Positions 22,742 through 32,553 of a stretch of DNA of 64,000 nucleotides are shown one piece after another (the stretch's first letter is position 1; each line of letters starts with the position of its first letter). The notes below the pieces were generated by a model. That model was not told the DNA's origin, searched no databases, and was given only the letters and a program-made list of their open reading frames with translations. Made by a program: the position numbers and the translations under genes. Origin of the DNA: Phaeoceros laevis (lineage: Eukaryota > Anthocerotophyta > Anthocerotopsida > Notothyladales); contig JBNGIQ010009496.1 of assembly GCA_049999765.1 (NCBI GenBank), positions 420,459-484,458 on the forward strand. The letters run 5' to 3'.

Positions 22742-24797
22742 CTAGAGCAGCTCCTTGATGTCGTACCCTTGAAGCTGCAGAATGACATGGAATTCCACAT
22801 GGTAAGCCCCACAGCTGGCGGCGAAATCTTGTCAACAGTTGCGAGTGGAAAGCCCGATGAAAGCCAACTTACACGGAGGGCAGTTAGAAGGATGACCACT
22901 CCTGAATTCCACATAGAGTGTATGAATACAGGGGTGAGAAGATTGCGTGTTTGAGCATAAGATAACCCCAGCACGATTCCTGTTGGAAGCCAACCAGTGT
23001 GTCAGATGCCTTGACGGTGACGTGAGAGAGAATGTATCAACCAGCCCAGGTCCAGCGGTGGTGGTAGATACCTAGAGCAAACAGCTGGGGGAATTCACCG
23101 GGAGTGAGGTGTGCGAGAGCGAAGGCACCGGCGCTGATCAGAATGGCAGCAGGAGTTGGTACCCTGTAGTAACGTCATCAGAATGCGTGATCAGTAGGTA
23201 TAGCTCCAGAGGATTGCTGGCAAAGCCTCCACAGACAGTACACAAGAAGGTACCATTTTGTCAACGAGGTCAAGAGGAAGCCGCGGAAGACCGATTCCTC
23301 CAGCAGAGGGGCTAGCACGCCCGTTACGATGATCAATGAAGCAGTGCTGCGGACACGTTACCACCTTGGAGCATTAACACACGCAGCTACACTTCGTTTA
23401 GAGAAAAGGAAAGTGTGAGAACGATCACGAGGAGTCGACACAGCTCTTTCTGTACCTCGTAGGAGAGGAGCCAATAAGGGGAAGCAACTGAGCTAAGGCA
23501 TCAGCCTCCTGCACATGTACCAGGGGTTCAACATTAACCTCTGCACTAAATGCAGAGAAAAACCAGGTCCACAAGGACAGTCAAGGTATACGTACATCTC
23601 TTGGTGGAGGTTCGCCATTGGTGAAACTGGTGATTGCAGCAGCTGCTACTACACACGGTCCAGCCAAGAGCACACCCCCTGCGCCCCATAGCAGCCATCC
23701 TCGTTGCAAGTTGAAGGGAGACCTCCAGTCTGTGGGATGTAACAACAATTCATAACCACTTCCAGATTTGCAAGCAAGCACACGAAACAGAGTAATCTTT
23801 TTCCAGTGCCTACCAAAGTAGAAAACATCTGGAGGAAATGGCCTGAAAGGAGAGATTACGATGTTGATAGCACTTAGTCCAGCGATCGTCTGCAGACTGC
23901 AAAAGAAGCAATTATCAGCCTGCAAATACTGGCAGCTTAAAGAGTTCTACATTAGCAATAACCCCAAAAATGTACTCATTGGAATCATGTCTCACATCTT
24001 CTCACAAGCATAAGGGTTTTCCACGAAAGCACAAAGGGCAAAGGTGCCATACAGTTGATGAATGAGTATAAACAGGGATTGTTCATCCATCTCCATATAC
24101 TGGCGCCGACCAAATCCCAGCTTAACAGATATGACTGACACCGCCAATCCTGTCAGGAGAAAACTGCACTTGCAGCCCAAACCATCCTTCAACTACAGGA
24201 TCATCCTAGAAAGGCAGCAAATTTGACCACCAGTTTAGGAGAAAGTGAACAGAACTGAACATGTTTGAGTACCTGCCAAACCACGAAAGCATCCCCAAAG
24301 TGGTTGCCTTTCCATCCCATGGAACATCCCATTTTTTCAAAATTGACAGCTCCGAACTTTCAGGAGGTTGTTGGTCCATATTTCCGTCCTCCTGCACAAG
24401 ACACAACATGATTCCTACCTGAACCAACACATTCAACATCCTGTTGCCCCTACCTCAATCTGCTAGAGGAGACATCCATGCTGAGAGAGGAAAAACGAAC
24501 CTCGGACGAGCCTGCACTTTCAACCTCATGATCATTGCCAACGCCGAAGCACTTGAATCTTGAACTGCTTAGCCTCTCAGCAGCTAAGCCTCGTTTTAGT
24601 AAACTCCCCTTGACCGTTGATTGTCCAATTATCAACCTGATTCCGATATCCACCCCTATTCTGACCTTGACAGCAGAGTAAAACGCTCCTCCTATCGTCC
24701 TCGATTTCAAAGGCTGATGTCCTTTAAATGAGGAAGCAGTAGGCAGCAGACCATGACTCAACACTACTAGAGCCGTTTGAGAACAGATCCCGGCCAT
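22742..24797 (-). CDS. CPBP (CAAX/Abi-type) intramembrane metalloprotease, probably plastid
   Basis: Ten exons: 24797-24501, 24391-24273, 24163-24053, 23896-23814, 23729-23596, 23508-23456, 23346-23254, 23163-23072, 22979-22873, 22774-22742. Phases close to 373 residues. The catalytic EExxxR motif is present (LLEESVFRGF), followed by the second-motif His in AHLTPGEFPQLF and the third in TPVFIHSMWNSG. The tail LQGYDIKELL is shared with plant homologues of the At1g14270 type. Several hydrophobic helices are seen (WLLWGAGGVLLAGPCVVAAAA, GVVILLTALR). The first ~90 residues are Ser/Arg-rich and low in acids, consistent with plastid import. CPBP proteins are prenyl-protein-type or related membrane proteases; the plant substrate is not established. 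Confidence 0.9.
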
Positions 24798-24904
24798 TGC
24801 GGGAGACGAATTGCGAGATGGCGAGATATAACCTAATGGCTGTCGTACATATCCATCAAATGTGGATACGTGGTCAGCTTTATCCAATGCAGTAGCAAGG
24901 ACAG

Positions 24905-25165
24905 TTAGACCTTCTTCTCCCAGCTGAAGCCTTTGTAGAAGGGCTGCCCGTAGTACTTGAATGGGAGAGGCAAGACTTCCGAAGGAGGATTCAAGCGCGC
25001 CACGCTGGGGTACCTTCTCCAAACGTCCGAGTGTTTGTCAAAAAAGCGGCAACCCTCAGTGCTGGATGGGGATGATCCTGGAACTGCGCTGGTTGCAGGG
25101 ACAGGGTCTGCGCGGAGCTGCTGCTGCTGCTGAGCAGCCTTGTTTACAGTCGAAGAGGTAGACAT
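24905..25165 (-). CDS. Small protein of unknown function (86 aa)
   Basis: A single-exon ORF with a true ATG at 25165 and a stop 108 bp before the CPBP start. A Gln-run/Ser/Pro-rich N-terminal half is followed by a structured-looking C-terminal segment: FFDKHSDVWRRYPSV, then ARLNPPSEVLPLPFKYYG, then QPFYKGFSWEKKV. There is no membrane helix. I do not recognise it. It could be an independent small gene or a long upstream ORF in the leader of the CPBP gene. The aromatic/proline composition of the C terminus is unlike random translation of this region, but that is a judgement. Confidence 0.4.
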   Translation of the reverse strand: MSTSSTVNKAAQQQQQLRADPVPATSAVPGSSPSSTEGCRFFDKHSDVWRRYPSVARLNPPSEVLPLPFKYYGQPFYKGFSWEKKV

Positions 25166-25763
25166 CGAGCACCTCCACACAAGGCATGCCACAGCGAAAA
25201 GCTAACAGGTAGGTGTCCTGGTGAACCAGGTGAGGGTTTAGTCTACCTATAACAGAACAGGGTTTATCTACTAACACCCATCAGTCCCTGAGGTCTTAGA
25301 GCGCACTGCTGGGACCGTTTTTCGGGTACCCCAAGCAGCAAACGAGAAACTTTGCCTCTCTTCCTTCCTTCTTGGACAATGCTACAAACAGTTTACAACC
25401 GTTAGGCAGGAGGTTGCTAAGGGCTGCCAGATTTAGACTCACTGGCAGTCTGCAAGTGTTCAATCACAGGTCAGTAACATCAATTATTGCACGTCACGGC
25501 CAAGCAGACTGCACGTTCTCAATTCCTTATAGGTGCAACACCATGATACAGTGGTTTCCTTGAATAGAGGGGTATGTGAAAGATACTCCCAAGGCTCTGC
25601 TGAAAGTTTGCACTAGAACTGTTCAACATAGGGTTAGGAAACTCAGTCCGGTGTGCAAGCATTTTTGACATCCTGCACTTAGCACCCTTTTGGGTTTACA
25701 ACCAGCTGCATTGGACACACGCACATTACGACATTTCCACACTCCTATACCGAGCTCCAAATA
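25166..25763. other. Intergenic, thioesterase 3' side
   Basis: No gene recognised. This should hold the thioesterase 3' UTR and upstream sequence of the small ORF. Confidence 0.4.
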
Positions 25764-26971
25764 TTACAGTTTACTTGTCACTTGCTGGGGGGCAGCGGGC
25801 CTTTTCCATTTCGTCGGCAGCTTAACATACGTCATTTTCACTTCCGAGAAAACGCTGCCTTGTGGAGCATCTCGCAAGGTGGCCTTCAGAATTGCCTGTG
25901 CAGCCATCAAAAGTCTCTCATGAGTTACGCTGACACTTGCTTTTGGGTCTTCGAGAAGTTACATACGTTCCTGCAAGTAGGTTCTGTACACGTCCAAACA
26001 TCACGGCGAATCGACTCTTTACCTTTCTGCCCTCCACTTTTTCTATCACAGCCGTGATAACAGCTTTGGCTTGACCTGCTGGAAATGGCTGTAATAACGA
26101 GGGGTGAGTGTAGTGATTATCCAAGATCTATTACTTCTAACGGCACGAATAATATTGGAATGCACAGAAACGCACTTTGCAAAACTTCACGTCACTCTGA
26201 ACTGTCACGCATCCACCAGGCAACACTAGAAATGCTGCAAGACACACATTGCAGATCCATCAGTTTAGCAGGCAAGCTGAGACAGTTCTGAACGTGCATA
26301 TTACCAAGTCATGTGACATGTGAATCAATTTCAGTCTGGAATTTACCTAGCTGGCCACAGGTTTCATCGAAAGCCATGAACTGAGCACCTCCGTGGAGCA
26401 CTCCTGGAACTGACACGAGCTCACTGTCATTCCGACAGCCAGTTTAGCATCTCCATTGGGAGGTTCCTGCTGGACGAAAGGAGAAGAATATAAGCTTCTA
26501 ATGAAATGCATACCTTCCGAAATCAAAAACTCCATAAACAGATTGGCTGTCAACTGCAATGTAGTACTGAATCCGTTTCACCAGATTTGCTCCCTGCAAT
26601 GCTTTCGCCTGCATATTTCCGAGTTGTTCAAGAGCATTTCGATTGGTGCCACAGAATACAGAAGCAGTGCTCAGAAAGCAGTGATTAGAAAGAGGGACGG
26701 ATAGTACCATGTGCAAGTGGTCTCCCAAGCCTTTCCTCCAGTGCACTTCCATTCCTGTATCTCGTTCAATCTTCATAGCCAGAAAATGCTGCCAGCTATC
26801 AGCTTTCTGCAAGTCAGGCCTGGTTGCCAACTCCTGCTCCCAATCACTTGATCCGGCTTCCGTGCTGCCCTCCTTCTCGTGACTACTGTGGGTGTGTCCA
26901 TCACCTGCAGCAGGAAAGGCACTCCCACCAGCACGCTTGGCATCAGGAGACGGAGGAAGCTCGGGAGGCAT
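25764..26971 (-). CDS. Hotdog-fold acyl-CoA thioesterase with C-terminal SKL (peroxisomal)
   Basis: Six exons: 26971-26708, 26608-26514, 26423-26347, 26234-26176, 26088-26023, 25895-25764. They join in phase to 230 residues. The core is a PaaI/THEM-like hotdog domain: YYIAVDSQSVYGVFDFG, then VPGVLHGGAQFMAFDETCG (the HGG active-site loop), then VTVQSDVKFCKPFPAG, then EKVEGRKAILKATLRDAPQG. The protein ends in SKL, the canonical PTS1 peroxisomal signal, which independently supports the last exon and frame. The likely role is hydrolysis of acyl-CoA or aromatic-CoA esters in peroxisomes; substrate unknown. The ATG at 26971 is the first in the open frame, and the ~85-residue N-terminal extension has no recognised domain. 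An upstream exon cannot be excluded. Confidence 0.82.
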
Positions 26972-27738
26972 CCTCAAATCTGGGATTCCAATCCAGATGT
27001 GCTTGCTGCGAGCACAAAGCCAGGTTTTGTCGCAATGTCTGTTCGTGGAACTTCAGCTCGCCAAGCAGTCCTCTCCCGGCTGGTCCTGGTCTGAGTGCAA
27101 TGCACCCAAAGTAGGCTGAGGGTACACGTCCTCTCTCTGCATTGCACAGTGTCCTCGAGGTGATTGCTTGCCGACTTCATATTGTAACAGCTGCTACTGG
27201 TTTGGCACATTCCCGCTGTGTCGTGACTGCAATTCTCCCCTAGTTTGAGAAATGAAACTCCTACTGTTAAGATACCCTCCTCACTTCAAACGACAGTCTT
27301 GCAATTGCACCACGCTGGTTTGCTGAAGATTGCAAGCATCGTCCACATCGACAGGGACATTCCACATATTTGAGGCGCATCCTTGTCTTTCGGGATATCC
27401 GAGGAGGATTGTTACACATTTCCTTGTTTAGCACTTTGGAGGGCCCTTTGACAACTTGTACTCCCACGTGTCTGAAAATACAAGCACACATCCTGAGAAG
27501 GCCAGCTTCACCAATGAACACGCACTACGGGGGCACAGCTGTTGATCCAAATATGGCCGCTAACGTGGCATGAGCGGTGACTTCATCAGCTCTGTTATGC
27601 TCAAGATGCTCAGTCCTCCCAAGCCTTAAGTTCACACAAATGACAAGGCGAGTCCTACAACGGAACCACCTTCACGTCCTCTAGCTGGTCCAAAGATGCT
27701 TCACGCATGAGGAATCGTGGATGTTTGGAGTCGACTTA
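26972..27738. other. Intergenic, thioesterase upstream / DPH1 downstream
   Basis: No convincing exon on either strand. A 68-codon plus ORF at 27370-27573 has no motif. Confidence 0.4.
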
Positions 27739-29178
27739 TTAGGAGGAAGTCTTAGTAGTCACAAGCACAGTGTACCCTTGCTTACGCTCAGAAACTCTAG
27801 CTGAAGGTGGCTTTTGGATGTACGAGGAATTCCATGGTCCTCCATCCCTTGCGTAGTAGTCCATGGGGTAATGGCCTATAGGTTCTTCTTGAGACTGACG
27901 CGACAAACAACCGCAGCTTCCTTCCTCAGCTTCCTGACAGCACCTGTTGTCCGACGGGTAGGCAGCATTGGTTGTGCAGTCTTTCCCAGTCGAAGACGCA
28001 GCAAGTTCTCCACCAGCAATCAGGGTTTCGTCTGCAATCCACCATGGGTCGACAAAACCTAAGGCAACCTCTGCCTCGTACGGCGTCAACAGCGGCCTAG
28101 CAAAAGCTTCCCCCCAGTCGATTGACAGGCGAGGACAGGCAATCTGAACCCAGGCATCAATCGAGTCCTCAAATAGAGCGATCTTGGAAGGAGAGAGCTC
28201 AGATATGAGGAAATTCACATACGAGAGGCCTCGCGCATCCAGGCGCTGGTGTACATGAGCCAGAATCCTAGGATTGCCCTGTCGTCCAAGAGTCCCCAGC
28301 ACAACACCCCACTGCTTGCCTCCCCGAGCTTGCTCAATTGCCTTCCGCCTAGCATTGCGCATCCCTCTGTGATCATATTGCTCGTAGCTGAGGACACGGG
28401 AGTAAGGATCATACCGGAAAGCCTTGACAGTTGGATTGGCAATCATAAAGGCCTCCAGATGAAAGCGCCCATCTGACACAAAAACAAGCTCATCCACAGT
28501 TCTCGCTAGCAAAGAAGGCGCAGTGCAGCCTAGCACCTCCCCAGGAGAGAGCGGCTTTGTTTGAGGGACTACAAGATGGGGGAAGTCGGCAGCCAGAGTC
28601 GCCTTCGCAGCATTGATCGCAGTGGAGAACTGGATGGTCCCGGCAACTGCGATTCGCGAAGATGCCTTGAAATTCTGCTTCACTGCGGACACTAGATGAG
28701 GCACATCAATCTGAATGTCAACAAAGACGTACAAGCAGGGGATCTGCGTCACATCCACCGGCACCAAGCAGCTGTGGCCATAATGCACCAGAAACTCGGC
28801 TCCCAAGGCTACGGCAGAGTAGTCATCCACACAACAGGCACCGTAGGTCACGTCCCCCAGCACAAAACACTCCTCTACATCTGCAAACGCCTCCAGAATG
28901 TCGCAGATAGCTAGAGAGTACATGAGCAGGCCCTCCGGAAATTGCAACGCTACTTTCTTCGCCCCCGCCTGCTTCACGCGCCAGATGGTCTTAGGAATTT
29001 CTAAACTGTAGTTTGATGGCAACACCGACATGGCAACCTTGAGATTCGCATCCTCCAAAATGGATTCCGGCACCTGCTGCCGGATGATTCTTCGTGGGCG
29101 GCTGGCTGGTTTGGATGGCTTCTCCACCTGCTGCATTCCTGAAGCAGGCAATTTGGTGAAATCCGATGCAGCAGCCAT
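27739..29178 (-). CDS. DPH1: Diphthamide biosynthesis protein DPH1 (3-amino-3-carboxypropyl transferase subunit)
   Basis: An intronless 479-residue ORF starting at the ATG at 29178 (an upstream TTG is ignored). With DPH2 it performs the first step of diphthamide formation on translation factor eEF2, using an iron-sulfur cluster and S-adenosylmethionine. Diagnostic motifs are VLPSNYSLEIPKTIWR, KKVALQFPEGLLMYS, GDVTYGACCVDD, LVHYGHSCLVPVD, KPLSPGEVLGCTAP, DGRFHLEAFMIANP, LGTLGRQGNP and ACPRLSIDWG. The Cys residues in GACCVDD, GCTAP and ACPRL sit where the cluster ligands are expected. DPH2 lacks this full set, so DPH1 is preferred. The gene is divergent from pyridoxal kinase. Confidence 0.95.
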   Translation of the reverse strand: MAAASDFTKLPASGMQQVEKPSKPASRPRRIIRQQVPESILEDANLKVAMSVLPSNYSLEIPKTIWRVKQAGAKKVALQFPEGLLMYSLAICDILEAFADVEECFVLGDVTYGACCVDDYSAVALGAEFLVHYGHSCLVPVDVTQIPCLYVFVDIQIDVPHLVSAVKQNFKASSRIAVAGTIQFSTAINAAKATLAADFPHLVVPQTKPLSPGEVLGCTAPSLLARTVDELVFVSDGRFHLEAFMIANPTVKAFRYDPYSRVLSYEQYDHRGMRNARRKAIEQARGGKQWGVVLGTLGRQGNPRILAHVHQRLDARGLSYVNFLISELSPSKIALFEDSIDAWVQIACPRLSIDWGEAFARPLLTPYEAEVALGFVDPWWIADETLIAGGELAASSTGKDCTTNAAYPSDNRCCQEAEEGSCGCLSRQSQEEPIGHYPMDYYARDGGPWNSSYIQKPPSARVSERKQGYTVLVTTKTSS

Positions 29179-29368
29179 CTCCAATTCAGTTTGTGACAAG
29201 TACTCTTCTCCCCCCTTGTGCTAAACCCTAAACCCCATCACGGCCCCGGAAGCTGAATGAACTTACCGGGTGCGTTCCTTTGGCAAGGAAACATTTTCAG
29301 AGTGTCGGCACGGTAACACGTTGCAGGTGGCAGTTTGGATTCGTTTTGAGGCTTTCTAGGTGACCAAC
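29179..29368. promoter_or_regulatory. Short divergent promoter with telo-box, DPH1 and pyridoxal kinase
   Basis: Only 190 bp separate the start codons. A perfect plant telo-box AAACCCTAA lies at 29223-29231, extended to AAACCCTAAACCCC. Telo-boxes are common upstream of translation-related genes, which fits DPH1. The functional role here is inferred. Confidence 0.6.
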
Positions 29369-32008
29369 ATGTATCACAGCAATGGCGGCCTTCACTCCTT
29401 TCTCCCCTCACACCTTCGCCTTCCGACGACCTTGTTGGCACGCGCTGCTTGCAGGACTTTACTAATCAGAAGCATGGCTCCCCCTCTCACGGCAACGACT
29501 TCGCTCTCCGAGGACAAAGTTCGTGTGCTAAGCATTCAGTCGCACACAGTGCAGGTAATTCATGCTCGGTTTGCTACTGTATGGGTGTGACGCTTTACAG
29601 GACGTGTTATTCTTCAAAACAGAAAGCCCAGCAGGACAATGGATTGTATGGCCTTGATGAGTGGTAATTTTTCTAATCTGCGACAGCTGATATCAATCAG
29701 CAGGAGACTGTAGTCAGGCGGGGGACCGTCGCCTAACAAGCATCCTCAATGCGTGTGTGCTAACAGGGTTACGTTGGAAATAAAGCAGCGGTATTTCCAT
29801 TGCAGCTGCTGGGATTCGATGTCGACCCCATCAACTCCGTACAATTTTCCAACCACACAGGCAAGCGTTTATGACTGCATTGACATGAAGGGCTCCAATT
29901 ACTTAAAGGACATAAAATTTCGAATTGTCTAAGGTACTAAGTATCTTGCCGTAAAGAGAACTGCAGGATATCCAACTTTTCGAGGTGATGTTCTTAATGG
30001 CGAACAACTCTGGAGTCTAATTGAGGGCCTAGAAGCCAATGGGTTGCTCTTTTATACGCATTTACTGACAGGTGTGGATCGTGCAAGGTATACCGGCTTG
30101 AACTGGTACGTGCGTGATGCTAAGGTCTGCTGAACAGATAGCTTGATGAAGCCTACATATTGTTTCATGGGACCAAGCAGGTTACATTGGGTCACTCTCG
30201 TTTCTTGAAACTGTTCTGCGTTTGGTGGAGAAACTTCGACTTGTGAATCCCAACCTAATCTATGGTAAGATACCTAGTGTGTTAATCCTGCTGTACCCAA
30301 CAATATCCATACCACGAGAAGTAGTTCATCCATGAAACAGAGGAAGTTGTGTAGTTTTGCTTATTGTGTCACTTCCTTGCATGTGCTCTGGTGCCCAGTG
30401 TGCGATCCAGTGATGGGAGATCATGGACAACTGTATGTTAAGCCTGACCTTGTGCCTGTTTATCGGGAAAAGGTATGTCTCGTCTGGTGTTCATCTTGTT
30501 TGTGGTTTTTTTATACCTTTGGGTGGAATATTGTAGCTTCAGGTCTCGCGTGGGTTTATGTTAAAATTGCTGTCCTTTGTGCTTTTCACATAGGTTGTTC
30601 GACTATCCTCTATGCTTACCCCAAACCAATTTGAAGCAGAGCTTTTGACGGGTGGCAGGTATGTAGTTCGCTTGCTTTTCCATCGTTTTAGGTTCTTAGT
30701 AAGTTTGAAAACACAGGTCTCTACCCTTAACAGGACGTTGAGCAATTCTTTCCTGGTATTGTGCCTCAAGTCATCACGAAGTTGGAAAATGAGTCAAGTA
30801 GAATCAACCTCACAAAATGAGGCCAGCTTAACTCACGGTGAGTGCAGCCTTAAGAGGTTAGTTTGTCATCATGGTGCAGGGTTGAGACTGAGGCTGAAGC
30901 TCGGAAGGCGTGCAGGATTCTCCATGCTTGTGGGCCCTCCAAAGTACAGCACTTTACTGGGTTGCATAAGCTACCCTTGCCAAATGTTCACAGTCCGTGT
31001 GTTTCAGATGTTACATCTGTTGAGCTTTGACATGCAGGTTGTTATTACAAGTCTAGACGAGGGGACCAACTTACTTGTAGTTGGGAGTCATCAACAACAG
31101 AAGGCAAATATTTGAGTGCCCATTCATTCCTGTTGCAAACATCTTAGTTTCATCTTTCAGTGAAATGTCTTGTTGACTGAGAATTACAAATTGTGCCGGT
31201 ACAACGATTTCAACATGTATAAACAGGGAGACGACCCCAAGCAATTTAAGATACGCATCCCCAAGCTGCCATTGTATTTTACAGTGAAGTGTCCACTCTA
31301 CTTCGTATTTTTGAGAAGAGCTGTTGCATGAGATATTACAGAGAATAAGCAATTCCATGCTTTCTTTCAGGGTGCTGGAGACTTGACAGCAGCTCTGTTA
31401 CTTGGGTGGAGCCATGTATGTCTAGACACCTTGCATTGGGTTCCTAATTCCGGGCAGGAATAGATACTGCCTTACTTGGATGAATCTAAGTGAGGCTAGG
31501 AACACGTCTGTTATGTCTTCACTCTGCTCGCAATTGATGGCAAATCTAATCATCTCTGACCTTAAGCCCGGTGATATGCCTGTAGCAGACTTTCTGCAAT
31601 TTGTCTTTACAACCAATGTCCCCGGCCTTCTCTGCAGAAGTATCCAGATGACTTGGACAGAGCTGCTGAGCTTGCTATTTCGAGCCTTCAGGTATGGGAA
31701 GGGGTTTCTCACTTGAGCAACATCAGCCACAGGTTGTGTTTACTTCTTTTGAGCAAAGTTCCCTGATTGTCTGTAGTCTGTATGTTATCATAGAAGGAAG
31801 CTGTTGCACAGCCACAGCATTCAAAGCGTATATTCCTGAGAGAATGACTTGTTGTGGTGCTCTCCAGGCAGTCTTAGAGCGGACGTTGGCTGACTACGAC
31901 GGAGCGGACGGAGCAGTGCCCTCTGTGAAGGGGCTGGAGTTGAGCCTCGTTCAGAGCCGACATTTCATCATGACTCCATCAGTGACTTACCAGGCTGAGA
32001 AATACTGA
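29369..32008 (+). CDS. SOS4: Pyridoxal kinase (SOS4/PDXK)
   Basis: Phosphorylates pyridoxal, pyridoxine and pyridoxamine in vitamin B6 salvage. Twelve exons: 29369-29554, 29767-29860, 29967-30071, 30181-30264, 30399-30472, 30594-30658, 30880-30943, 31038-31103, 31227-31283, 31371-31415, 31638-31691, 31868-32008; phases close. From the internal ATG at 29474 the protein is 309 residues, the usual length. From 29369 it is 344, with an extra basic, Ser/Leu-rich, acid-free leader resembling a plastid transit peptide. Motifs are [49 protein letters not shown] and the catalytic [13 protein letters not shown]. Two introns use GC donors (after 29860 and 31103). Confidence 0.95.
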
Positions 32009-32553
32009 TGTATTCTTTCAGAGCATATGCGGGATTTGTTATGTACTTCTAGCAAACCGAACATGTCAATTTAGTAGACATTCTATTTTTTACATCCTTG
32101 TGTCGATTCGGCTCCACGCCATGTAGTGGGGGCCAGACAAATTCCTTCCTCCAGGCTCCAACGCAAGGAGTCTGCAAATTGTAAATGTGTGTTTTACTCT
32201 CTTTGGAAGCTTCATGCATCTATGCTTCCGCAGTCAAATTGAAATGTGTCTTCTTTCCTCTCTTTGGAAGCTTTCCTTCTCGGTCCTTCCGTCTCTGTTC
32301 CCGGCCGGTCCTCTGCTGTCTATGCACACGACATCAAAATTTGCTCAACGCTCAATACAGTGATGGCCCGGTTATCGAGTTTTGCTAGAGGACAGCATCG
32401 TAACATCTTGCCTGCGGTAATTTCTGCGTTGCGAAGAGATATCCTTGATGTGCACGGATGTTTGTCGACAATTGACGTTGCTCGGTAACTGCCTCCTAGT
32501 GTGGATAATCTCTGCGTATAATTCGACGGCCTCTGGAGCCTACGCAGCATCAC
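32009..32553. other. Intergenic, upstream of GUCD1-like gene
   Basis: Contains the pyridoxal kinase 3' UTR and the promoter/leader of the next gene. A short direct repeat (CTCTTTGGAAGCTT) occurs near 32200 and 32263. No gene seen. Confidence 0.4.
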
